A stretch of 13,509 nucleotides of DNA from the NCBI GenBank assembly GCA_020026055.1, contig JAHHRA010000029.1, positions 1 through 13,509 of the forward strand. The letters are read 5' to 3'. This document shows, in pieces, positions 6,425 through 12,613 of this stretch. How positions within the stretch are numbered: position 1 is the first letter of the stretch; every line of letters begins with the position of its first letter. A program made the position numbers and the translations under genes. The DNA is from Actinobacillus sp. (lineage in GTDB: Bacteria > Pseudomonadota > Gammaproteobacteria > Enterobacterales > Pasteurellaceae). The notes below the pieces were generated by a model. That model made no database searches. It saw only the letters and a program-made list of their open reading frames with translations, and was not told the DNA's origin.

Positions 6425-8188
6425 ATGAATACAAATGTTATGCAAGATAAAGATCTTTCTACTTTACGCACTTTTAAGCGCTTATTTCCAATGATTAAAC
6501 CCTATATTTCAGGGTTGTTTATTGCGGGGATTGCGTTAATTATCAATGCATTAACTGAAGCAAGTCTTTTACAAATGCTCAAGCCATTATTAGACGATGG
6601 TTTTGGCAAAGCAGATATTGGCTTTCTGCGATTTATGGCGGTGATGATCATAGCGCTGATTTTCTTGCGTGGATTATCCAGCTTTGTCGCTAGCTATTGT
6701 CTGGCGTGGGTATCTGGCAAAGTAGTAATGCAAATGCGGCGCAAATTATTCCGCCATTTAATGTTTCTACCAGTAAGCTTTTTTGATCAGCACTCCACAG
6801 GTAGCCTGCTTTCTCGCATTACGTACGACAGCGAACAAGTGGCGAATTCATCTTCGCATGCTTTAGCTACTATTGTACGAGAAACAGTCTATATTATTTC
6901 ATTGCTAGGAGTGATGTTTTTGGCGAGTTGGCAATTTTCGTTGGCATTAATTTTGATAGCTCCGATTATCGCGATTTTAATTCGTATTGTGTCTAAAATT
7001 TTCCGTCGTTTGAGCAAAAATATGCAGGATACGATGGGACATCTTACTACCAGTGCCGAGCAAATGCTAAAAGGTCATCGTGTAGTGCTGGCATTCGGTG
7101 GGCAAGCAGTAGAAGAAGCACGATTTAACAAAGTCAGCAACGATATGCGCATGCAAGGAATGCGGTTATTGAAAGTAGAAGCAATTTCTAATCCCGTGAT
7201 CGAAGTTGTAGCGTCCTTCGCTTTAGCTGCAATTTTGTACCTCGCTACTGTACCTGAAATTATGCAAAAACATCTCACTGCAGGTGATTTCACTGTAATT
7301 TTTTCTTCAATGCTAGCAATGATGCGTCCACTCAAGTCTTTAACGAATGTCAACGCTTCTTTTCAACGTGGAATGGCAGCTTGTCAAACTTTGTTTGCGA
7401 TTATGGACTTACCACCTGAAAAAGATAAAGGCAAATACGAAGTAGTTCGAGCTAAAGGTCAGCTTGAATTTAAGCAAGTCAATTTTAGCTACCATAACAA
7501 AGAAGCACGTGCTTTGCATGATATTTGTTTTGAAATCCCGCAGGGTAAAACTGTAGCATTAGTGGGACATTCTGGTTCAGGTAAATCAACACTAGCGAAT
7601 TTAGTTACGCGTTTTTATGAAGTCGAAGAAGGCGAAATTTTGCTTGATGGCGTCAATATCAAAGATTACAAACTGCATAATTTACGGCAAAACTGTGCGG
7701 TAGTTTCGCAACAAGTGCATTTATTTAACGACACTATCGCAAATAATATCGCTTACGCCGCTACTGATAAATATTCCCGTGAACAAATTATTGAGGCTGC
7801 TCGTGCTGCCCATGCTTTAGAATTTATTGAACAACTTGAAAATGGTTTTGATACAATCATTGGGGAAAATGGAATGAATCTTTCAGGCGGGCAACGCCAA
7901 CGTTTAGCAATTGCTCGAGCATTGTTGCGAGACTCTCCTGTACTTATTTTTGATGAAGCGACTTCCGCTTTAGATACTCAATCTGAACGTGCAATTCAAG
8001 CTGCTCTTGAAGCGTTACAAAAGGATCGCACTGTGCTAGTTATCGCCCATCGCTTGTCAACTATCGAAAAAGCGGATGAAATTTTGTTGCTCGATCACGG
8101 CAGAATCATTGAACGCGGTACTCATCAGGAATTGCTCGCTCAAAATGGGCAATATAAAAAAATGCATTCAATGCAATTTAGTGATTAA
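6425..8188 (+). CDS. msbA: Lipid A export ABC transporter MsbA (permease and ATPase)
   Basis: MsbA is a homodimeric half-transporter that flips core-lipid A across the inner membrane using ATP. The 587-residue product has an N-terminal six-helix domain including WVSGKVVMQMRRKLFRHLMFLPVSFFDQHSTGSLLSRITYD-type family sequence, given here in part: VSFFDQHSTGSLLSRITYD. The nucleotide-binding domain has Walker A GHSGSGKST (381-389, K387), signature LSGGQRQR (486-493), Walker B LIFDEATSALD (D510, E511) and the H-loop histidine at 542. No Shine-Dalgarno site precedes ATG 6425, nor the in-frame ATG at 6440, which gives a start (MQDKDLST) closer to E. coli MHNDKDLST. A four-codon mini-frame ends five bases upstream. 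comEC lies 30 bp before and lpxK 16 bp after. Confidence 0.97.
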   Translation: MNTNVMQDKDLSTLRTFKRLFPMIKPYISGLFIAGIALIINALTEASLLQMLKPLLDDGFGKADIGFLRFMAVMIIALIFLRGLSSFVASYCLAWVSGKVVMQMRRKLFRHLMFLPVSFFDQHSTGSLLSRITYDSEQVANSSSHALATIVRETVYIISLLGVMFLASWQFSLALILIAPIIAILIRIVSKIFRRLSKNMQDTMGHLTTSAEQMLKGHRVVLAFGGQAVEEARFNKVSNDMRMQGMRLLKVEAISNPVIEVVASFALAAILYLATVPEIMQKHLTAGDFTVIFSSMLAMMRPLKSLTNVNASFQRGMAACQTLFAIMDLPPEKDKGKYEVVRAKGQLEFKQVNFSYHNKEARALHDICFEIPQGKTVALVGHSGSGKSTLANLVTRFYEVEEGEILLDGVNIKDYKLHNLRQNCAVVSQQVHLFNDTIANNIAYAATDKYSREQIIEAARAAHALEFIEQLENGFDTIIGENGMNLSGGQRQRLAIARALLRDSPVLIFDEATSALDTQSERAIQAALEALQKDRTVLVIAHRLSTIEKADEILLLDHGRIIERGTHQELLAQNGQYKKMHSMQFSD

Positions 8189-8204
8189 CTTTTTTTAAAT
8201 TAAC

Positions 8205-9209
8205 ATGAAATTTTGGTACCAACACTCTGCTTACGCTAAATTAAAAGCCTGCTTACTTTCACCATTAGCTTGGTTGTTTGCTATGATTACTTGGCTTAGA
8301 CGTACACTTTACCAACACCAAATTTTGAAGTCCTATCGTCCTAGTGTTCCAGTGATCATTGTCGGCAATCTCTCAGTAGGTGGTAATGGCAAAACTCCCG
8401 TTACTTTATGGCTAACACAGTTTTTGCAAAAACAGGGTTTTAAAGTCGGCATTATTTCCCGTGGTTATGGCAGCCATTCAGCTTATTATCCACGCTTGGT
8501 GAAAATTAATGATGTCGCAAGCGAGGTTGGCGATGAGCCTTTATTGCTTGCTAAACGCAGTACTGTTCCTGTTTGTATCGGTGCCAACCGTCGACAAGCT
8601 ATTGAGTTGCTACAATGCCAGCATGACATTGATTTCATCATAAGCGATGACGGTTTGCAACATTACAAATTACAACGGGATTTTGAGATCGTCGTGATTG
8701 AAGCTGAGCGTGGATTGGGCAACGGCAAGCTTTTACCTGCGGGACCATTGCGGGAAACCGCCAAACGTTTAGTAAGCGTAGACTTAGTGATAAGTAATGG
8801 TGGCATCACTGCTTACAGTGATAATGTGATGCAGCTTGTACCAGAAATCGCAATCAATTTGGTGACAGGCGAAAAATGTTCACTTCAGAAATTTGCTGAA
8901 AAGTCGTGTAATGCTGTTGCAGGCATTGGTAACCCGCAACGGTTTTTTAAGATGTTAACTAAGCTTGGAATTCCACTTCAGCAAAGTGTAGCATTTGCTG
9001 ATCATCAAATGTTCACACCAGATAACTTTCACTCTTTTCCGTCCACCAGCCCACTGTTGATGACCGAAAAAGACGCCGTCAAATGCCAACTTTTCGCTCA
9101 GTCAAACTGGTGGTTCGTCCCCGTCAACGCCCAAATTTCTGGAAAAATTTTCCCGATTTTAGAGGCGTGGATTGATCAAATTCAGCAGAAAAAAAGGAAT
9201 CAAAAATGA
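8205..9209 (+). CDS. lpxK: Tetraacyldisaccharide 4'-kinase
   Basis: LpxK phosphorylates the 4' position of the lipid A disaccharide at the inner face of the inner membrane, making lipid IVA. The 334-residue product begins with a hydrophobic membrane-binding stretch (LLSPLAWLFAMITWLRR, about 17-33). A P-loop follows, VGNLSVGGNGKTP (53-65, K63 and T64), with GIISRGYG and GDEPLLLAKR. DDGLQHY starts at 148 and LPAGPLRE lies downstream. The C-terminal PVNAQISG matches the E. coli ending PVDAQLSG, so the sequence over repeat copy 3 aligns without a gap. No good ribosome binding site precedes the ATG, so its translation probably depends on msbA. The stop codon overlaps the kdsB start (ATGA). Confidence 0.97.
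   Translation: MKFWYQHSAYAKLKACLLSPLAWLFAMITWLRRTLYQHQILKSYRPSVPVIIVGNLSVGGNGKTPVTLWLTQFLQKQGFKVGIISRGYGSHSAYYPRLVKINDVASEVGDEPLLLAKRSTVPVCIGANRRQAIELLQCQHDIDFIISDDGLQHYKLQRDFEIVVIEAERGLGNGKLLPAGPLRETAKRLVSVDLVISNGGITAYSDNVMQLVPEIAINLVTGEKCSLQKFAEKSCNAVAGIGNPQRFFKMLTKLGIPLQQSVAFADHQMFTPDNFHSFPSTSPLLMTEKDAVKCQLFAQSNWWFVPVNAQISGKIFPILEAWIDQIQQKKRNQK
9127..9168. repeat. 42-bp near-palindromic repeat, copy 3 (inside lpxK)
   Basis: Arms ACGCCC (9127-9132) and GAGGCGT (9162-9168) flank the core GGAAAAATTTTCCC. It has the same length as copies 1 and 2. It encodes part of the LpxK C-terminus in a reading frame different from that of copy 2 in ComEC, and the protein there still resembles E. coli LpxK. 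This points to a motif formed by substitutions in native sequence rather than an inserted block. Confidence 0.75.
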
Positions 9210-9982
9210 CCGCTTTTACTGTCATTATCCCCGCGCGTTACGCCTCAAGTCGCTTGCCAGGCAAGCCATTATTAGAGATCTCAAACAAACCGATGATCTA
9301 TCACACTTGGTATCAAGCCCAACAAGCAGGAGCAACCCGAGTTGTCGTTGCTACTGACGATCAACGAATTTATAACGCTGTAAAAAGTTTTGGTGGCGAA
9401 GTCTGTCTCACTTGCTCTAATCACAATTCAGGCACTGAACGGTTGATGGAAGTAGTCGAAAAATTAAGACTAGCTGATGATGAAATTATTGTTAATGTTC
9501 AAGGTGATGAACCACTCATTCCGCCTGTTATTATTAGTCAAGTAGCTGAAAATCTAGCAAAAAATCACGCTAAGATGGCGACTCTTGCTGTGCAGATCAC
9601 GGATTTAGAAGAATTATTTAATCCTAATGTTGTGAAAGTTGTCAGCGACAAAAATAATAATGCTCTTTACTTTTCACGTGCTCCTATTCCTTGGGCAAGA
9701 GACGCTTTTGCACAAGAACCTAAACGTTTTCTTAATATTGAAAAGTCGTTATGTTTTTTTCTTCGTCATATCGGTTTATATGCTTATCGTGCGGGTTTTA
9801 TTAAGGAATATGTCGCTTGGCAACCTAGCCCACTTGAACAAATTGAAAGTCTTGAACAATTACGTGTTTTATGGCACGGCGAAAAAATTCATATTACCTT
9901 AGCCAAAGAAGTGCCAGCAGTCGGAGTGGATACGCTGGAAGATTTAGAGAAAGTAAGAGAGTTGTTCGCTTTGCATTCCTAA
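9206..9982 (+). CDS. kdsB: 3-deoxy-manno-octulosonate cytidylyltransferase (CMP-Kdo synthetase)
   Basis: KdsB activates Kdo with CTP to CMP-Kdo, the donor for the first sugars added to lipid IVA. The 258-residue product opens with the nucleotide-binding segment FTVIIPARYASSRLPGKPLL (4-23). It has VVVATDD (46-52), SGTERLMEV (75-83), VQGDEPLIPP with the metal-binding aspartate at 101, LYFSRAPIPWAR, HIGLYAYR, PSPLEQIESLEQLRVL and the ending VGVDTLEDLEKVR. All are standard for the family, and length is normal. Its ATG shares bases with the lpxK stop (ATGA), and AAGGA lies about eight bases upstream. It is the last gene of the comEC-msbA-lpxK-kdsB run and is followed by repeat copy 4 as terminator. 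Confidence 0.97.
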   Translation: MTAFTVIIPARYASSRLPGKPLLEISNKPMIYHTWYQAQQAGATRVVVATDDQRIYNAVKSFGGEVCLTCSNHNSGTERLMEVVEKLRLADDEIIVNVQGDEPLIPPVIISQVAENLAKNHAKMATLAVQITDLEELFNPNVVKVVSDKNNNALYFSRAPIPWARDAFAQEPKRFLNIEKSLCFFLRHIGLYAYRAGFIKEYVAWQPSPLEQIESLEQLRVLWHGEKIHITLAKEVPAVGVDTLEDLEKVRELFALHS

Positions 9983-10001
9983 TATTTTTCCTTTGAGAAT
10001 A

Positions 10002-10054
10002 AAGTACGCCCGCAAAATTGGAAAATTTTTCCGACTTTGTGGGCGTACTTTTTT
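10002..10054 (+). terminator. Terminator of the comEC-msbA-lpxK-kdsB run, formed by repeat copy 4
   Basis: The near-perfect hairpin of repeat copy 4 ends in GTAC and six T residues (10049-10054), 24 bp beyond the kdsB stop codon. This is an intrinsic terminator in the expected place. The A residues on the left side give a shorter T-run for leftward transcription, but no leftward gene needs it here. Confidence 0.75.
10006..10046. repeat. 41-bp near-palindromic repeat, copy 4 (intergenic, most symmetric)
   Basis: Arms ACGCCCGCAAA and TTTGTGGGCGT pair almost completely around the core GGAAAATTTTTCC, one base shorter than the other three copies. The symmetry extends outward: AAAGT precedes the left arm and ACTTT follows the right. 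The left half reads AAAGTACGCCCGCAAAATT, which resembles the layout of a Haemophilus uptake signal (AAAGTGCGGT followed by A/T tracts) with different core bases. Confidence 0.88.
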
Positions 10055-10065
10055 CCCAAAAATCC

Positions 10066-10079
10066 CCCAGTATACTGGG
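10066..10079. promoter_or_regulatory. Perfect 14-bp palindrome upstream of the autotransporter relic
   Basis: CCCAGTATACTGGG is an exact inverted repeat without a spacer. It lies 11 bp before a perfect TTGACA at 10091-10096. Its position and symmetry suit a repressor or activator operator for the relic gene, but no known site is recognised, and it could be a chance palindrome. Confidence 0.3.
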
Positions 10080-10090
10080 TTTATCTGTTA

Positions 10091-10143
10091 TTGACATAAT
10101 AGATCAATAAGAACTGTTAAATTATATTTTTCGGAGAGATAAA
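10091..10143 (+). promoter_or_regulatory. Promoter remnant and ribosome binding site of the autotransporter relic
   Basis: TTGACA (10091-10096) is a perfect -35 hexamer. No clear -10 lies 16-18 bases downstream; the AT-rich stretch around 10115-10127 (TGTTAAATTATATT) offers only partial matches. GGAG at 10133-10136 is seven bases before the ATG at 10144, a good ribosome binding site. Expression of a short secreted peptide is possible. Confidence 0.45.
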
Positions 10144-10525
10144 ATGAAAAAGAGCAAAAAGTTAATTTTCATACTCACACTACTGACGTTATCAATCAAT
10201 AACGTATTGGCAGCTGAACCAGTGTGGGTAGATCATGGAGATGCATTTTATAATGGTGGATCTTATGCTTTAAAGGATAAGTTTATCGATATTAATGGGG
10301 GTGAGTAAGTTTGATAGTTTGCTCTAGCACAAAAGTTAATTGCAACTATCCTGTTTTTAACGTAAAACTTAGCGTGTAAATCTCGCTCAACTTAAGCTTG
10401 GACTGGACGGCAACCTCACACGCAACTTAAGCCTTGGTATCAGCGGAACTGTGGAGTTTAATGGTCATGATGGTTACGAATACAAAAGTGCAAAAGGTAC
10501 GCTAGCGATTGGCTATAAATTCTAG
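10144..10525 (+). pseudogene. Autotransporter relic: signal peptide plus last beta-barrel strands, middle deleted
   Basis: The first open part (10144-10308, 54 codons) begins MKKSKKLIFILTLLTLS and continues to a likely signal peptidase site after NNVLA, followed by AEPVWVDHGDAFYNGG, then stops at TAA. A second open stretch (10373-10525, 50 codons) has no start of its own. It encodes alternating beta-strand sequence (LAQLKLGLDGNLTRNLSLGI, later AKGTLAIGYKF) that ends in phenylalanine directly before TAG, as the C-terminus of an outer-membrane autotransporter barrel does. The 64 bp between hold stops in the frames. A full autotransporter is many hundred residues long, so most of the passenger and barrel are gone. 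The family is inferred from the barrel end only. The 54-residue part could still be made as a small secreted peptide. Confidence 0.65.
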
Positions 10526-10565
10526 TCTCAGTAGTGAAATTTCTTATTAAAAAAGGAAATGACAA

Positions 10566-10601
10566 ACACCTCAAAAGTAGTAAAGCTTCTGGGGTGTTTT
10601 T
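10566..10601 (+). terminator. Terminator between the autotransporter relic and pgeF, possibly two-way
   Basis: ACACCTCAAAAG (10566-10577) pairs with CTTCTGGGGTGT (10586-10597) with one wobble and one mismatch around an eight-base loop, then five T residues follow. Rightward it would end transcription of the relic. Leftward the same hairpin starts right at the pgeF stop codon, but only three T residues follow it, so it may serve both directions unequally. Confidence 0.75.
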
Positions 10602-11334
10602 ATGCTATCCAGATAAAACTGGCGGTACGTCCAGTTTGTTTGTCGCGACGGTAAGAAAAAAATTTTTCTTTATCGCTGAAAGTACAATAATTTCCACCTG
10701 AGATTTTATGAATGCCAAGGTTGTTTAAACGTTGTTTTGCGAGTAGATAAAGATCAGCAAAATATTTTGTGGAGCAATGTGGATCTGCGATAAAAGCAAA
10801 TTTTGCACGAGGATCTTTTTGCATAAATATTTCTCGTATTTCTGTGCCGACTTGAAAAGCCTTTTGGCTAATGGCAGGCGCAAGCCAAGCGATAATATCT
10901 TTTGGTGCGGATTGGAACTTTAACACTGTATTTTCTAAAATTCCATTCGCGAGTCCTCGCCAACCTGCATGAATGGCAGCAACTTCAGTCCCTGCCTGAT
11001 TACAGAGTAACACTGGTAGACAATCAGCAGTCATTATTATGCACACTTGATTTTGAACATTAGTGTAGACAGCATCAGCATTGCGATCTGTTTTTTCTAA
11101 CGCTAAATTCAGTACGTTCGTGCTGTGAGTTTGATTGAGAAAAACGGGCATGGAAGCAAATCCAAAATGTTGACACAATAGTTCTCGATTACGAGTAACA
11201 GCAATAGGATCATCACCAACGTGATCACCTAAATTGAAGCTAGCGAAAGGTGGTAGGCTTACTCCACCTTGTCGAGTAGTAGAATAGGCTTTGATATTGA
11301 CAGGAGCGTGCCAGTTTGGCTGAATGAATTGCAT
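10600..11334 (-). CDS. pgeF: Peptidoglycan editing factor PgeF / YfiH-type laccase-domain protein
   Basis: This family of cytosolic proteins has a single-domain fold once called multicopper oxidase or laccase. E. coli YfiH is reported to keep L-serine out of peptidoglycan stem peptides, and relatives act on purine nucleosides. The 244-residue product has the expected zinc-site residues: H70 in LNQTHSTNV, C105 in MTADCLPVLLC and H122 in IHAGWRGLANGILE. It also has the family's N-terminal STTRQGGVS and a C-terminal GGNYCTFSD..FFSYRRDKQTGR pattern (dots mark omitted residues). The ATG overlaps the rluD stop codon (TAATG), and rluD-yfiH is a conserved gene pair, so translation is probably coupled. 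Exact substrate cannot be read from the sequence. Confidence 0.93.
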   Translation of the reverse strand: MQFIQPNWHAPVNIKAYSTTRQGGVSLPPFASFNLGDHVGDDPIAVTRNRELLCQHFGFASMPVFLNQTHSTNVLNLALEKTDRNADAVYTNVQNQVCIIMTADCLPVLLCNQAGTEVAAIHAGWRGLANGILENTVLKFQSAPKDIIAWLAPAISQKAFQVGTEIREIFMQKDPRAKFAFIADPHCSTKYFADLYLLAKQRLNNLGIHKISGGNYCTFSDKEKFFSYRRDKQTGRTASFIWIA

Positions 11335-12308
11335 TAGTACTCCAATTTGTGTTGGTGGTATTGGTAATCAGCTTTGAGGGCGTCGACAAGTTCGATAAAA
11401 TCTTCAGGCAAAGGGGCATGCCATTCCATTAATTCGCCTGTGATTGGATGTTGTAGACGTAACATTACTGCGTGTAAGGCTTGGCGTTTAAAATGCCGTA
11501 GTATAGTCAAAAATTCTTCGCTAGCATTTTTAGGCGGGCGTGGACGTCCACCATAAGTTTGATCACCTAATAATGGGTGAGCAATATGTGCCATATGTAC
11601 TCGAATTTGGTGGGTGCGTCCCGTTTCTAAGCGTAAGCGTAGGCGAGTGTAATTACGAAAACGTTCCATAATTCGATAGTGAGTTACTGCAGGTTTGCCC
11701 ATTGGGTGTACTGCCATTTGTGTTCGCTTGTTAGGGTGGCGTGCCATCGGCTCATCAATTTTTCCACCTTGTGTCATTATGCCCAAAGCAATAGCTTCAT
11801 ATTCTCTAGTAATGTGGCGTTTTTGCAAATTACGCACTAATTTAGTTTGAGCAGGAATAGTCTTCGCAATTACCATTAACCCTGTAGTGTCTTTATCTAA
11901 ACGATGTACAATCCCTGCACGAGGAACTTCGGCAATTGTTGGATAACGATAAAGTAAAGCATTTAAAACGGTACCTGAACGATTACCAGCCCCTGGGTGA
12001 ACAACTAAATCTTTGGGTTTATTAATTACTAAGATATGATCATCTTCATAGACAATATTGAGTGGAATGTTTTCAGGCTCAAAGCGTTCGTCTTCTTCAA
12101 TTTCAGCTTGAATTTCAATGTGTTCTCCTCCATAAACTTTGCTTTTTGGTACATCGCAAACGTTATCATTTACTCTAACAAGCCCTTCTTCAATCCACAT
12201 TTTAATACGTGAACGGGAATAATCAGGGAACAGTTTTGCTAAAGCTTGGTCAAGGCGTGCTCCAAGTAAATCAGGAGTTACTTCAGAATGTAAAATAAGA
12301 GTTGCCAT
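11334..12308 (-). CDS. rluD: 23S rRNA pseudouridine(1911/1915/1917) synthase
   Basis: RluD makes three pseudouridines in helix 69 of 23S rRNA, at the subunit interface. ATG at 12308 is preferred because GGAA lies five bases upstream and the protein then begins MATLILHSEVTPD and has 324 residues, the family length. The frame continues upstream to 12377, but that part would lie across the promoter candidate. An S4 RNA-binding domain comes first (GARLDQALAKLFPDYSRSRI, about 16-35, to about 75). The catalytic domain follows with DDHILVINKPKDLVVHPG, HRLDKDTTGLMVIAKT with catalytic D138, and LETGRTHQIRVHMAHIAHPL. pgeF overlaps its stop codon. bamD diverges upstream, as in Haemophilus and E. coli. 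Confidence 0.96.
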   Translation of the reverse strand: MATLILHSEVTPDLLGARLDQALAKLFPDYSRSRIKMWIEEGLVRVNDNVCDVPKSKVYGGEHIEIQAEIEEDERFEPENIPLNIVYEDDHILVINKPKDLVVHPGAGNRSGTVLNALLYRYPTIAEVPRAGIVHRLDKDTTGLMVIAKTIPAQTKLVRNLQKRHITREYEAIALGIMTQGGKIDEPMARHPNKRTQMAVHPMGKPAVTHYRIMERFRNYTRLRLRLETGRTHQIRVHMAHIAHPLLGDQTYGGRPRPPKNASEEFLTILRHFKRQALHAVMLRLQHPITGELMEWHAPLPEDFIELVDALKADYQYHQHKLEY

Positions 12309-12613
12309 AAGTTTCCAAAATAGAATCAATATAAAATTTTCACATTGTAGCATTTTAAAAGATAAAACCTCAGACACTTTGTCATAAATGATAAAAATTA
12401 CTCATAAAATGCTGAAATCTTTCATTTGAATTTTTTGTTAGTAGATTGTTATCTTTAAATTATAGTTTTTTATTTGCAAATTGAAGGGTTGGAAGGCAAA
12501 TATTATGGATTATTTTTATAAAAAAGTATAAAAGAAGGTGAATAATTTAGCGATGTTTTATAAAATAGAGTATATTTTTAATTTCTCGCTAAGATTAACA
12601 AGGATAAGCTTTT
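12309..12613. other. Divergent rluD / bamD intergenic region
   Basis: This 305-bp stretch is very AT-rich and holds no convincing gene. On the rluD side an extended -10 is visible (see the entry at 12344-12352). On the bamD side there is a good ribosome binding site (AAGGA at 12600-12604, nine bases before the ATG). Several AT-rich -10-like stretches occur (for instance around 12560-12580), but no paired -35 that I would trust. No sigma-E type site was recognised. No repeat copy is present here. Confidence 0.6.
12344..12352 (-). promoter_or_regulatory. Candidate extended -10 promoter for rluD
   Basis: On the minus strand TGCTACAAT combines the TGn extension with a five-of-six -10 hexamer (TACAAT). 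Transcription would start near 12337 and leave a leader of about 29 bases to the rluD ATG at 12308. No good -35 is present 17 bases upstream, which extended -10 promoters can do without. Confidence 0.45.

Noticed and set aside
7075..7353. Open frame of 92 codons on the minus strand
   Set aside because: It lies fully inside msbA, whose codons are conserved, and no ribosome binding site or known motif supports it.
7689..7698. CTGTGCGGTA as an uptake signal
   Set aside because: It shares only GTGCGGT with the Haemophilus 9-mer, lacks the AA start and the following A/T tracts, and encodes conserved MsbA residues.
9071..9101. GACGCC near the lpxK end as a fifth repeat copy
   Set aside because: It lacks the GGAAAAATTTT core and the right arm; the bases encode the conserved LpxK stretch EKDAVKC.
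9639..9902. Open frame of 87 codons within kdsB
   Set aside because: It is a shadow of a clearly conserved gene, with no start signals of its own.
12309..12377. rluD start at 12377
   Set aside because: The extra 23 residues lie over the extended -10 candidate, and RluD proteins start at the internal MATLI-like position with 324-326 residues.
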